DNA of 34,789 bases from Rhodococcus sp. (in: high G+C Gram-positive bacteria). Lineage in GTDB: Bacteria; Actinomycetota; Actinomycetes; Mycobacteriales; Mycobacteriaceae. The stretch is taken from contig NZ_JAHFVG010000057.1 in the NCBI RefSeq assembly GCF_023264675.1, positions 1 to 34,789 on the forward strand, read 5' to 3'. A program made the position numbers and the translations under genes. Of the stretch, positions 19,737-28,095 are shown piece by piece (position 1 is the first letter of the stretch; every line of letters starts with the position of its first letter). Under the pieces are notes generated by a model that did not search any database, was not told the origin of the DNA, and worked only from the letters and a program-made list of their open reading frames with translations.

Positions 19737-21874
19737 CCACCCCTGAACTGACACTCACCGCGCGCCTCAACACATCGGCCGCCGACGCGAGACGCGGCGT
19801 GGTCCGGTTGCATCCCGAAGTGTTGGCAGCACTGGGCGTTCGAGAATGGGATGCCATCGCGTTGATCGGAGCGCGTCGCACAGCCGCCGTCGTCGGTGTG
19901 GCACCGGAGAACACTCCTCACGGGACTGCTCTGCTCGACGATGTCACGCTGTCCAATTCGGGGATCAAAGAAGACGGGTCCATCACCGTCGCCCCGGTCA
20001 CCGTGTACGGAGCGAAATCCGTCACTCTCACCGGATCCGTCCTGGCGACCGGATCCATCGCCGACGCCACCCTTCGCCAGGCCCTGCTCGGCAAAGTGCT
20101 CACCGTCGGCGACACCGTCTCGCTCCTCCCCCGCGATCTGGGTCCCGGAACGAGCACGAGCGCTGCAACGCAAGCACTGTCACGCAATTTCGGAGTGGCG
20201 TGGACGTCGGAGCTCTTGACGGTCTCCGGCACCGAACCGTCGGGCACTCCGGTCAGCGTTCAGCCCAATTCTGCCGTGAGCTGGGGAAATGGACGCCCCG
20301 CCACCCCTCCGCCGAGTGCACCACCGGCCATACCGGTGACCGAGTTGGTCGGAGTGTCGGCGCAGCAAGCGAAACTGTCGGAGTGGTTGCGGCTCGCGCT
20401 CGACGAGTCGGAGCTTCTCGCCAGACTCGGCGCGACACCTCACCTCGGGGTTCTCATCACCGGTCCTGCCGGGGTCGGCAAGGCGACGCTCGCCAGGGCC
20501 GTGGTGAGCGGCCGAACCGTCGTCGAACTCGACGGCCCGTCGGTCGGCGCGTTGGAAGCGTCCGCGCGGGTGGATTCGATCGTCTCGGCACTCGACGAAC
20601 TCGGCAGCGGCGGCGTTCTCCTGATCACCGATATCGATGCCCTGCTTCCCTCGACGCCCGAGCCTGCGGCGACACTCGTACTGGATCAGCTGCGTCGCGC
20701 CGTCGACACCCCGGGCATCGCGTTCGTCGCGACCACCGCACACCCGGAAGGCACCGATGCGCGGGTCCGCGCGCAGGATCTGTGCGACCGCGAATTGACG
20801 CTGTCGTTGCCGGACGGCGCCGGGCGAACCGCCCTCCTGCAGCATCTGGTTCGCACCGCACCGACAGATAGCCTGAATCTGAGCGAAATATCATCGCGCA
20901 CACCCGGTTTCGTCGTAGCCGATCTGGCGGCACTCGTGCGCGAGGCCGCATTACGAGCTGCAGCACGGGCCAGCACCGAGAAGTCCGACCCCCAGCTCAC
21001 CCAGGACGATCTCGTGGGCGCGCTCGATGTCATTCGCCCGTTGTCCCGCTCCGGCACCGAGGAACTGTCCATCGGCAGCATCACCCTCGACGACGTCGGC
21101 GACATGGTCGAGACCAAGCAGGCACTCACCGAAGCCGTGCTGTGGCCCTTGCAGCATCCGGACTCGTTCTCGCGCTTGGGCATCGAGCCTCCCCGCGGCG
21201 TCCTGCTGTACGGCCCGCCCGGCTGCGGCAAGACATTCCTCGTCCGCGCCCTCGCCAGCTCGGGACAGCTGAGCGTGCATGCCGTCAAGGGCGCCGAGTT
21301 GATGGACAAATGGGTCGGCTCCTCGGAAAAGGCTGTGCGCGAGCTCTTTCAACGTGCACGAGACTCGGCGCCGTCGCTCATCTTCCTCGACGAAGTGGAT
21401 GCCTTGGCACCACGACGCGGCCAGAGTTCGGACTCCGGCGTCGGCGATCGGGTGGTGGCTGCGTTGCTGACCGAACTGGATGGCGTCGAGCCACTGCGCG
21501 ATGTGGTCGTACTCGGCGCCACCAACAGGCCCGACCTGATCGATCCGGCATTGCTTCGCCCGGGACGCCTGGAGCGGCTGGTGTTCGTTCCACCCCCGGA
21601 TGCGGACGCGCGCAAGGCTATTCTGCGGGCCTCGGGCAAATCGGTTCCGCTCGCCGAAGGAGTCGACCTCGACGCCCTCGCGGACGATCTCGACGGATAC
21701 TCGGCCGCAGATTGCGCCGCGCTGCTACGAGAAGCTGCGTTGACCGCGATGCGGCGTTCCATCGACGCCATCGATGTCACCGCCGACGATGTCGCCGCCG
21801 CACGAAAAACGGTGCGCCCCTCGCTCGATCCCGAGCAAGTGGCGCACCTGAAGGCCTACAGCGACAATCGCTGA
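19733..21874 (+). CDS. Cdc48/p97/VAT-like double-AAA ATPase (Rv0435c/Msm0858 type)
   Basis: 713 residues: N-domain of double-psi beta-barrel type (about 1-180), proline-rich linker (190-200), D1 (about 204-430), D2 (about 445-690). D2 is canonical: Walker A GPPGCGKT (494-501), Walker B LIFLDE (549-554), pore loop 'DKWVGSSEKAVRELF', sensor 'GATNRPDLIDPALLRPGRLE'. D1 has a good Walker A (GPAGVGKA, K250), but its Walker B ends DI instead of DE (LLITDID, 297-302) and the 'LRPGR' arginine fingers are absent, so D1 may bind ATP without hydrolysing it. Expected to be a hexameric unfoldase. The frame is open upstream to 19346, but ATG 19733 gives the family N-terminus and the ATGA overlap with pssA. 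Confidence 0.93.
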   Translation: MTTPELTLTARLNTSAADARRGVVRLHPEVLAALGVREWDAIALIGARRTAAVVGVAPENTPHGTALLDDVTLSNSGIKEDGSITVAPVTVYGAKSVTLTGSVLATGSIADATLRQALLGKVLTVGDTVSLLPRDLGPGTSTSAATQALSRNFGVAWTSELLTVSGTEPSGTPVSVQPNSAVSWGNGRPATPPPSAPPAIPVTELVGVSAQQAKLSEWLRLALDESELLARLGATPHLGVLITGPAGVGKATLARAVVSGRTVVELDGPSVGALEASARVDSIVSALDELGSGGVLLITDIDALLPSTPEPAATLVLDQLRRAVDTPGIAFVATTAHPEGTDARVRAQDLCDRELTLSLPDGAGRTALLQHLVRTAPTDSLNLSEISSRTPGFVVADLAALVREAALRAAARASTEKSDPQLTQDDLVGALDVIRPLSRSGTEELSIGSITLDDVGDMVETKQALTEAVLWPLQHPDSFSRLGIEPPRGVLLYGPPGCGKTFLVRALASSGQLSVHAVKGAELMDKWVGSSEKAVRELFQRARDSAPSLIFLDEVDALAPRRGQSSDSGVGDRVVAALLTELDGVEPLRDVVVLGATNRPDLIDPALLRPGRLERLVFVPPPDADARKAILRASGKSVPLAEGVDLDALADDLDGYSAADCAALLREAALTAMRRSIDAIDVTADDVAAARKTVRPSLDPEQVAHLKAYSDNR

Positions 21875-21891
21875 GACCCGATTTCGACCGA

Positions 21892-22644
21892 TCAGCTCCA
21901 GCGAGCCAGGATCTTGGCGGCTTCGCCCGCAAGAGCGCCCTGGAACAACGGACCGAAGCTGATACGACCCACTCCGAGCGATGCGAAGTGCGACAGGTCG
22001 CCGTCGGCGGGGTTGGCGATCGCGTTGATCGGCAACGGAAGTTCCTCGGCGAGACGCGTGTAATCGGCGTCGTTGTGGAACCCGACGGGGTAGAGCGAGT
22101 CCGCGCCCGCCGCTGCGGCGAGCTTCAGACGCGCGATGGCGCGGTCGACGCGGTCGCTCTCGTCGCCGACCTGCTTGACGAAAAGATCGGTGCGCGCGTT
22201 GATGACGACGTGCACGTCGGTGGCGTCCGATGCCGCACGCAGCGCGCCGACGAAGTCGGCGTGCTCCTGAGCTTCACGCAGACGACCACCCTCACTGTGG
22301 ACCGTGTCCTCGATGTTGAGGCCGACTGCGCCTGCGGCGATGAGACCGTCGATGAGGCGCTTGGGATCCTCGCCGTAGCCGGACTCGATGTCCACGGACA
22401 GTGGCACGTCGACAGCTGCGCTGATCTGCGAGATGCGGGCCAGGAGCTCGTCGAAGGTGATGCCCTCGTTGTCCGGCTTGCCGATCGAGTCGGAGACCGG
22501 GTGGCTGCCCACGGTGAGAGCGGCGAATCCTGCGCTGACCGCGAGGTTGGCGGACCATGCATCCCAGACGGTCGGGAGAACGACGGGGTTACCCGGCTTG
22601 TGGAGTTCGAGGAGGGTTGTTGCCTTCTGGGCCAAGCTCGTCAT
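21892..22644 (-). CDS. Isocitrate lyase/PEP mutase superfamily enzyme
   Basis: 250 residues, (beta/alpha)8 barrel of the PEP-mutase/ICL superfamily. 'VVLPTVWDAWSANLAVSAGF' and 'SHPVSDSIGKPDNEGITFDE' form the substrate-side loop, 'PLSVDIESGYGEDPKRLIDG' and 'GLNIEDTVHSEGG' the magnesium-binding acidic residues, 'VVINARTDLF' a family marker. The KKCGH loop of true isocitrate lyases is missing, so a C-C lyase or 2-keto-acid decarboxylase role is likelier than the glyoxylate shunt. AGGAG precedes ATG 22644. A perfect 20-base palindrome is just upstream. Convergent with the AAA gene, 17 bases between the two stops. Confidence 0.88.
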   Translation of the reverse strand: MTSLAQKATTLLELHKPGNPVVLPTVWDAWSANLAVSAGFAALTVGSHPVSDSIGKPDNEGITFDELLARISQISAAVDVPLSVDIESGYGEDPKRLIDGLIAAGAVGLNIEDTVHSEGGRLREAQEHADFVGALRAASDATDVHVVINARTDLFVKQVGDESDRVDRAIARLKLAAAAGADSLYPVGFHNDADYTRLAEELPLPINAIANPADGDLSHFASLGVGRISFGPLFQGALAGEAAKILARWS

Positions 22645-22668
22645 TGAGACTCCTAAAGCATCGATGTG

Positions 22669-22688
22669 GGGAGAACGTACGTTCTCCC
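22669..22688. promoter_or_regulatory. Perfect 20-bp palindrome, TetR-type operator candidate
   Basis: GGGAGAACGT/ACGTTCTCCC, both arms exact, centred 34 bases before the PEP-mutase-like start. The AACGTACGTT core is typical of TetR-family operators. No TetR gene lies in this window, so the regulator would be encoded elsewhere. Confidence 0.7.
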
Positions 22689-22719
22689 GTCAACACCGTA
22701 CCCGAGCAGACCATTCCCC

Positions 22720-23121
22720 TCAATCGATCAGATCCAGTTCTTTCATCCGGTCGAAGACCATCAGAGACCCGGGAGCGACGTCGGGCATGGCCGCATATTC
22801 GTCGCGAGTGAAATACCTGATCTCGGCGATCTCACTCGTCGGCGTCGGCTCCGACGCCAACCCCGCGAGAAAACACGTGATCTCCAATGGCGTGCCGACA
22901 GGATGACCCCAGGCTTCGCACGTGAACACCCCGAGGAACTGCACATCGACGACGGCCGCATCGAGCTCCTCGCGAATCTCCCGATGCAGCGCCTCCTCGG
23001 CGCTCTCGCCCGGATCGATCTTGCCGCCTGCCATGTAGAACGCAGATTTTCCTGCCGAACGAGCCTGGATCATCCGACGGTCCTTCACATACGCCAGGCC
23101 TGCAGTTCGAATGAGAGTCAC
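22720..23121 (-). CDS. NUDIX hydrolase
   Basis: 133 residues from GTG 23121. The Nudix box GX5EX7REUXEEXGU is present except for its last glycine: 'GGKIDPGESAEEALHREIRE' then 'ELDAA'. Hydrolyses a nucleoside diphosphate linked to another moiety; the size suggests an NTP pyrophosphohydrolase/MutT-like housecleaning enzyme, but the substrate is not predictable. The frame is open to 23166, which would overlap the VOC gene; GTG 23121 leaves 19 bases between them. Same strand and close spacing suggest that it is the last gene of the ArsR-SRPBCC-VOC cluster. Confidence 0.85.
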   Translation of the reverse strand: MTLIRTAGLAYVKDRRMIQARSAGKSAFYMAGGKIDPGESAEEALHREIREELDAAVVDVQFLGVFTCEAWGHPVGTPLEITCFLAGLASEPTPTSEIAEIRYFTRDEYAAMPDVAPGSLMVFDRMKELDLID

Positions 23122-23140
23122 GAGCCGATGGTAAATGCCC

Positions 23141-23569
23141 TCACTCCCCGAACCGACCCCGCGCATCGTGTGGGATGAGCGGCGACTCGGCCCGCACCTT
23201 CAGCTGCTGAACGGCCCACGTGTTGCCGTCCGGATCGGCGAATCCGAACAACGTCCCGCCGTCGCGCTCGTCGAACACGGTCACCTCGCTCGCCTCGACG
23301 CCGCGGCTCAGCAGCTCGTCGCGCGCCGCGTAGGCGTCGGCGACCACCAGCTGAAGGCCCTTGAGGGAACCAGGGGCCATCTCGTTCTGGGACGGCAGTG
23401 TCCCGATGACGATGGAGCATCCCGATCCGCGTGGAGTCAGCTGCGCGACGGTCATGTGCTCGTTGACGGTGTGGTGGTCAAGATCGAAACCAACCTTGTC
23501 GCGATAGAACTCGATCGAAGCATCGAGATTCGACACCGGCACGACGACCACTTCGAGTGTCCAGTCCAT
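23141..23569 (-). CDS. VOC-family glyoxalase-like protein
   Basis: 142 residues: 'VVVPVSNLDASIEFYRDKVG' opens module 1, 'GLQLVVADAYAARDELLSRG' module 2, 'LFGFADPDGNTWAVQQL' closes it with the usual metal/substrate-side glycine turn. This form (VSNLDxSIxFYRDKVGFDLD) is common next to ArsR-SRPBCC pairs in actinobacteria (from memory). Substrate unknown. Six bases separate it from the SRPBCC gene upstream, so they share a transcript. Confidence 0.92.
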   Translation of the reverse strand: MDWTLEVVVVPVSNLDASIEFYRDKVGFDLDHHTVNEHMTVAQLTPRGSGCSIVIGTLPSQNEMAPGSLKGLQLVVADAYAARDELLSRGVEASEVTVFDERDGGTLFGFADPDGNTWAVQQLKVRAESPLIPHDARGRFGE

Positions 23570-23575
23570 GGCGGA

Positions 23576-24052
23576 TCAGCCCTTCTTCACGATGACGTCG
23601 AGACGCTCGTAGCCCTCGGTGACGCCCTTTTCCATACCGCTGACCGCCATGCCGTCGCGCGCCTCGATCGACGGGTAGGTGCTGTGAATCTCGAGGCGGC
23701 TGCGGCCGTCACCGAGATCGACGAACGTCAACGACTCGATGCTCACGACATCCGGGTATCCGCCGAATTCGAAGGTCTGGATCGCGAACTCGTTCTCGCG
23801 GACGACGTGGAAAACTCCGTTGAACTCGAAGCGAGATCCCTCGGGATTGGTGTGGACGTAGCGATAGCGGCCTCCCGAACTGAAATCGTAGTAATCGATG
23901 TCCATCTCGTAGCCGTTCGGACCGAGCCACTGCTTGATCAGCTCGGGCTCCCGGTGAGCGCGGAACACCGCCTCGACGGGTGCGTCGAACTCACGCGTGA
24001 TGAAGATGAACGGGACGCCGTCGGGCGTGGTGACGGTGACAGGATTGCTCAT
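23576..24052 (-). CDS. SRPBCC protein, AHSA1-like
   Basis: 158 residues of the 'activator of Hsp90 ATPase homologue 1-like' group: 'FIFITREFDAPVEAVFRAHR', 'PELIKQWLGPNGYEMDIDYY', 'GRYRYVHTNPEGSRFEFNGV', and a C-terminal 'GMEKGVTEGYERLDVIV' helix. In bacteria these ligand-pocket proteins nearly always follow an ArsR regulator and take the name by homology only; no Hsp90 link is implied. The start codon overlaps the ArsR stop (ATGA). Confidence 0.92.
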   Translation of the reverse strand: MSNPVTVTTPDGVPFIFITREFDAPVEAVFRAHREPELIKQWLGPNGYEMDIDYYDFSSGGRYRYVHTNPEGSRFEFNGVFHVVRENEFAIQTFEFGGYPDVVSIESLTFVDLGDGRSRLEIHSTYPSIEARDGMAVSGMEKGVTEGYERLDVIVKKG

Positions 24053-24384
24053 TGTTCTTCCTCTTTCGATGTGGCCAGCAGCGCGTCGAGCTTTCTGAAC
24101 TGCTGTTCGTGGATGATTCGGTACTTGTCGATCCAGGCGGTCAGTTCCTCGAGACGAGCAGCATCGAGGTGGACGGGTCGACGCTGCGCATCTCGTGACC
24201 GAGTGACCAGGCCTGCGTTCTCGAGCACTTGAATGTGCCGTGACACTGCCTGCTTGCTGATCTCGAACGGTTCGGCGAGATCGTTGACTGTCTGAGGTCC
24301 GCGACTGAGCCGCGCAACGATTGCGCGTCGGACCGGATCAGCGAGAGCCATGAAAGCCTCGTCGAGCCGATTCTCGGCGCTCAT
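24049..24384 (-). CDS. ArsR-family transcriptional repressor
   Basis: 111 residues, one winged-helix domain: 'FMALADPVRRAIVARLSRGP', 'TVNDLAEPFEISKQAVSRHI' (recognition helix), 'QVLENAGLVTRSRDAQRRPV'. There is no CxC metal-binding motif, so it belongs to the non-metal ArsR group paired with SRPBCC genes. ATG 24384 follows AAGGAG by about 10 bases; a TTG two codons earlier (24390) is possible. An ATCAA-N8-TTGAT repeat lies just upstream. It heads the ArsR-SRPBCC-VOC(-NUDIX) cluster. Confidence 0.93.
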   Translation of the reverse strand: MSAENRLDEAFMALADPVRRAIVARLSRGPQTVNDLAEPFEISKQAVSRHIQVLENAGLVTRSRDAQRRPVHLDAARLEELTAWIDKYRIIHEQQFRKLDALLATSKEEEQ

Positions 24385-24401
24385 TGTCAACCAACTCCTT
24401 T

Positions 24402-24419
24402 ATCAATGAATCTGTTGAT
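24402..24419. promoter_or_regulatory. ATCAA-N8-TTGAT inverted repeat, candidate ArsR operator
   Basis: Perfect 5-base arms, 17 bases upstream of the arsR-type start, in an AT-rich patch. ArsR-family operators often have ATCAA...TTGAT-like half-sites. The position fits autorepression of the cluster. The rest of the gap up to 24637 shows no clear feature beyond the GGAG at 24627-24630 that serves mrpA. Confidence 0.5.
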
Positions 24420-24637
24420 TACAGTACGAGCGCTGCCCCGCGCAGTCAAGAGAAACGTCCAATTTGTGCCGAATGGCAGCGTGTCGGCCCTGCAAAGTAG
24501 GATGAAGGGACCTAGTCCTCGCCGGCCGAACAAACGGCTCGCGAGCACATTTCTACTTTGTTCGACTACTCGACGCCGCCCAACGACCACCGTGTCTCCC
24601 ACGAGGACGACGCGACCAGAGACGACGGAGTACCTTT

Positions 24638-27481
24638 TTGCTCGCAATTTTGATCGCGCACACGGTTGCGGCCGTGATCGCGCCCCTGCTGGTCCGATGG
24701 TGGGGCCGCAACGCATTCTTCCCGCTTGCGCTCGTGCCGCTGGCCAGCCTCGGATGGGTGTTCGCCCACTGGAACACCGAACAATATCTGAACATCGAGT
24801 GGGTGCCCGGCCTCTCGATGAACATCGCCATGCGCTTCGATTCGCTGGCAGCGATCATGTCCCTGCTCGTACTCGGAATCGGCGCGCTGATCCTGGTCTA
24901 CTGCGCCCGGTACTTCGAGAACGACGAACCCCGTCTCGGACTGTTCGCGGCCGAGATGGTTGCCTTCTCCGGCGCCATGTTCGGCCTCATCACCAGCGAC
25001 AACATGCTCGTCCTCTACATCTTCTGGGAAATCACGACGGTCCTGTCGTTCCTGCTCGTCGGCCACTACGCCGAGCGCGCGTCCTCGCGCCGGGCGGCAA
25101 CGCAGGCGCTGCTCGTCACTACCGCGGGCGGACTCGCGATGCTGGTCGGGATCATCATCCTGGGCCAGGTCGCCGGCAGCTACAACCTGTCCGACATCGT
25201 CTCGAACGCACCGTCGGGATGGCTACCGGGCGTCGCCGTCGTCCTCATCCTGATCGGCGCGCTGTCGAAGTCCGCGATCGTCCCCATGCACTTCTGGCTT
25301 CCGGGCGCGATGGCCGCCCCCACCCCGGTCAGTGGCTATCTCCACGCCGCGGCCATGGTGAAAGCAGGCATCTACCTCGTCGCCCGCCTGGCTCCAGGAT
25401 TCGCCGATTCCGGACCGTGGCGCGCAACGATCATCACGCTCGGACTGTTGTCGATGATCCTGGCCGGGTGGCGTGCTCTGCGAGCCTTCGACCTCAAGCT
25501 CATCCTCGCCTTCGGCACCGTCAGTCAACTGGGATTCTTGATGGTCCTCGTCGGCATCGGAACCGAGAAGGCGATGCTCGCCGGGCTCACCATGGTGATC
25601 GCCCACGCGATGTTCAAGGCCACGCTCTTCATGGTGGTCGGCGTCATCGATCACACCACGGGCACCCGCGACATCCGCAAACTCGCTCACCTGGGCAAGA
25701 AGCTTCCGATCCTGGGCGTGATCGCGGCCCTCGCTGCCGCCAGCATGGCCGGCCTTCCGCCGTTCCTCGGCTTCGTCGGCAAAGAGACCGCGCTGTCCGC
25801 CGTGATCGGGACCCCCGTTCTCAACCCGGCCGTCAGCGTCGTCGTGGTCGCAGGCTTGGTGATCGGCTCGATCCTGACGGTCACCTACAGCATCCGCTTC
25901 GTCTGGGGCGCCTTCGGCCGCAAGCAACTCAAGCGCCCGAGCCCGGCCGTGAAGAATCTGCACGAGCCGACTGCCCTGTTCCTCGCCGCACCCGCATTCC
26001 TCGCGGTTCTCGGACTCGTCGCCGGCATCTTCTCCCCCGTCGTCGACACGATCGTCAGCCCGTACGCGCGCACTGTCGACAGCTACGGCCAGGCGTCGTA
26101 CCACCTCGCACTGTGGCACGGCGTCAACCTGCCACTGGGCCTGACGGTCATCGTCGTGACCGGCGGTGTCGGGTTGTTCATCGCGCACCGCATGGTCAAT
26201 CGCCTCAAGTTCGAGCATCCACCGCTCGGCAACGCCGACCGGGTCTACGACGCCGTCCTCAAAGGCATGGACACCATCTCCATCCGCCTGACCGGAACAA
26301 CGCAGCGCGGTTCATTGCCGCTCACCCAGGGCACGATCCTGTTGACGCTGGTGCTGCTGCCGATGATTCTGCTGGCCATCGGCCACGAACCCGATCTCGA
26401 TTTCGTTCTGTTCGAGACACCGCTTCAAGTGGTGGTCTCGCTGATCATGATCTCCGGCGCACTCGGCGCCACGGTCATGCGAAACCGTCTCGCCAGCGTC
26501 ATTCTGGTCGGCCTGACGGGGTACGCGTGCGGCGTCATCTTCGCCGTGCACGGCGCACCCGACCTGGCGCTCACTCAGTTCCTCGTCGAGACCTTGACGC
26601 TCGTGGTGTTCGTACTCGTGCTGCGCAAGCTCCCCGCCGAGGTCGACGATCGAGGCGCTGCAGGCTCACGCACGCCGCGAGCCGTGCTGGCCATCGCGGT
26701 CGGCGCCACGGTGACCACCCTCGGTGCGTTCGCGATGAACGCACGCAACACCGCGCCCGTCTCCCTCCAACTCCCCGACGCCGCGTACCTGCTCGGCGAC
26801 GGCAAGAACGTCGTCAACGTTCTTCTCGTCGACATCCGCGCGTGGGACACCCTCGGTGAGATCTCGGTCTTGCTCGTCGCCGCAACCGGCGTCGCGAGCC
26901 TGGTGTTCCGCAACCGCAGATTCGGTAGCGCCCCCCGCGTCGCCGACGCCCCGGCGTCCGGCGCGGACAACGGTGTCGGTACGGACACGACGTGGCTGCT
27001 CGGCGGCGATCTGATCGATCCGCGACACCGTTCGCTGGTCCTGGAAGTGACCACGAGGTTGATCTTCCCCACGATCATGGTCCTGTCGGTGTACTTCTTC
27101 TTTTCCGGACACAACGCTCCTGGCGGCGGATTCGCCGGCGGTCTGACGGCAGGCCTCGCACTCGTGCTGCGCTACCTGGCCGGCGGACGCTACGAACTCG
27201 GCGAGGCAGTACCGATCGACGCAGGCAAGATCCTCGGCCTCGGCCTCGTCCTCGCTGCGGGAACTGCGATCAGCTCGCTCTTTCTCGGCGCACCGGCGCT
27301 GTCGTCGGCGACGCTCGAGCTGACCCTGCCGATCCTCGGTGACATCAAGATCGTCACCGCGCTGTTCTTCGACCTCGGTGTCTATCTCATCGTTGTCGGT
27401 CTCGTACTCGACGTTCTCCGAAGTCTCGGCGCACGTCTCGACGCACAGGTGGAAATGCAGAGCCAGGTGAACGCCCGATGA
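24638..27481 (+). CDS. mrpA: Mrp Na+/H+ antiporter subunit A, fused to MrpB
   Basis: 947 residues. The main subunit of the Mrp multisubunit cation/proton antiporter, related to complex I NuoL. Proton-channel signature 'LPGAMAAPTPVSGYLHAAAM' then 'VKAGIYLVARL', plus 'ATLFMVVGVIDHTTGTRDIR'. From about residue 785 the C-terminus is an MrpB domain ('TRLIFPTIMVLSVYFFFSGH' then 'NAPGGGFAGGL'), so no separate mrpB is needed. Around twenty or more membrane helices. TTG start at 24638 with GGAG seven bases upstream. First gene of an operon whose six genes all overlap by ATGA or ATG/TGA. Confidence 0.95.
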   Translation: MLAILIAHTVAAVIAPLLVRWWGRNAFFPLALVPLASLGWVFAHWNTEQYLNIEWVPGLSMNIAMRFDSLAAIMSLLVLGIGALILVYCARYFENDEPRLGLFAAEMVAFSGAMFGLITSDNMLVLYIFWEITTVLSFLLVGHYAERASSRRAATQALLVTTAGGLAMLVGIIILGQVAGSYNLSDIVSNAPSGWLPGVAVVLILIGALSKSAIVPMHFWLPGAMAAPTPVSGYLHAAAMVKAGIYLVARLAPGFADSGPWRATIITLGLLSMILAGWRALRAFDLKLILAFGTVSQLGFLMVLVGIGTEKAMLAGLTMVIAHAMFKATLFMVVGVIDHTTGTRDIRKLAHLGKKLPILGVIAALAAASMAGLPPFLGFVGKETALSAVIGTPVLNPAVSVVVVAGLVIGSILTVTYSIRFVWGAFGRKQLKRPSPAVKNLHEPTALFLAAPAFLAVLGLVAGIFSPVVDTIVSPYARTVDSYGQASYHLALWHGVNLPLGLTVIVVTGGVGLFIAHRMVNRLKFEHPPLGNADRVYDAVLKGMDTISIRLTGTTQRGSLPLTQGTILLTLVLLPMILLAIGHEPDLDFVLFETPLQVVVSLIMISGALGATVMRNRLASVILVGLTGYACGVIFAVHGAPDLALTQFLVETLTLVVFVLVLRKLPAEVDDRGAAGSRTPRAVLAIAVGATVTTLGAFAMNARNTAPVSLQLPDAAYLLGDGKNVVNVLLVDIRAWDTLGEISVLLVAATGVASLVFRNRRFGSAPRVADAPASGADNGVGTDTTWLLGGDLIDPRHRSLVLEVTTRLIFPTIMVLSVYFFFSGHNAPGGGFAGGLTAGLALVLRYLAGGRYELGEAVPIDAGKILGLGLVLAAGTAISSLFLGAPALSSATLELTLPILGDIKIVTALFFDLGVYLIVVGLVLDVLRSLGARLDAQVEMQSQVNAR

Positions 27482-28095
27482 CCGCGAATCTTGGAATGCT
27501 GATCGTGGTGGGCATCATGGTCGCGGCCGGTGTGTACCTGCTGCTCGAGCGTTCGATCACCAAAATGCTGCTCGGTCTGATGCTGTTCGGCAACGGCGTC
27601 AACATCCTGATCCTGACCGTCGGCGGGCCGTCGGGAAATCCGCCGATCGTCGGTAGAGACACGTCGATCCACGACACGATGGCAGACCCGTTGGCGCAGG
27701 CCATGATTCTGACGGCCATCGTCATCACCATGGGAATCGCGGCGTTCGTTCTCGCTCTCGCGTACCGCTCCTTCACTCTCAACACGAAGGACGACGTCGA
27801 GAACGACCCCGAGGACACCAGGGTCTCCAAGCGGCGATCCATGGCCGAGATGCCGGACCGCGACCGCTCCGACGACCCCCTCACCGGCGAACCCAGCTTC
27901 AGCGGTGACGCATTCGACTCTCACGGCAACCCGATACCCATCGAGGATTTGAAGAACATCGAAGATCTGGAGTGCTACGAGGACCTACACGAGGGCGACT
28001 TCGACGATGACGACGACGAACCCGACATGAGGGGCCTCGACGGCATCGACAGCGCTCTGGAAGACACGTCGGCCGAGAAGGGAGACGCGAAATGA
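27478..28095 (+). CDS. mrpC: Mrp antiporter subunit C with long acidic tail
   Basis: 205 residues. The first 100 or so are an MrpC/NuoK-like three-helix protein: 'MLIVVGIMVAAGVYLLLERS', 'MLLGLMLFGNGVNILILTVG', 'DPLAQAMILTAIVITMGIAA'. The remaining hundred residues are hydrophilic and strongly acidic ('EDLHEGDFDDDDDEPDMRGL'), unlike the 110-120 residue MrpC of Bacillus; such tails occur in actinobacterial MrpC proteins. The tail is likely cytosolic and may affect cation or subunit interactions (inference). ATGA overlaps at both ends. Confidence 0.93.
   Translation: MTANLGMLIVVGIMVAAGVYLLLERSITKMLLGLMLFGNGVNILILTVGGPSGNPPIVGRDTSIHDTMADPLAQAMILTAIVITMGIAAFVLALAYRSFTLNTKDDVENDPEDTRVSKRRSMAEMPDRDRSDDPLTGEPSFSGDAFDSHGNPIPIEDLKNIEDLECYEDLHEGDFDDDDDEPDMRGLDGIDSALEDTSAEKGDAK

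Noticed and set aside
24406..26859. An 817-codon open frame on the plus strand overlapping mrpA
   Set aside because: It is the +2 shadow of mrpA: Arg/Pro/His-rich translation with no domain, while the mrpA frame matches a known family throughout.
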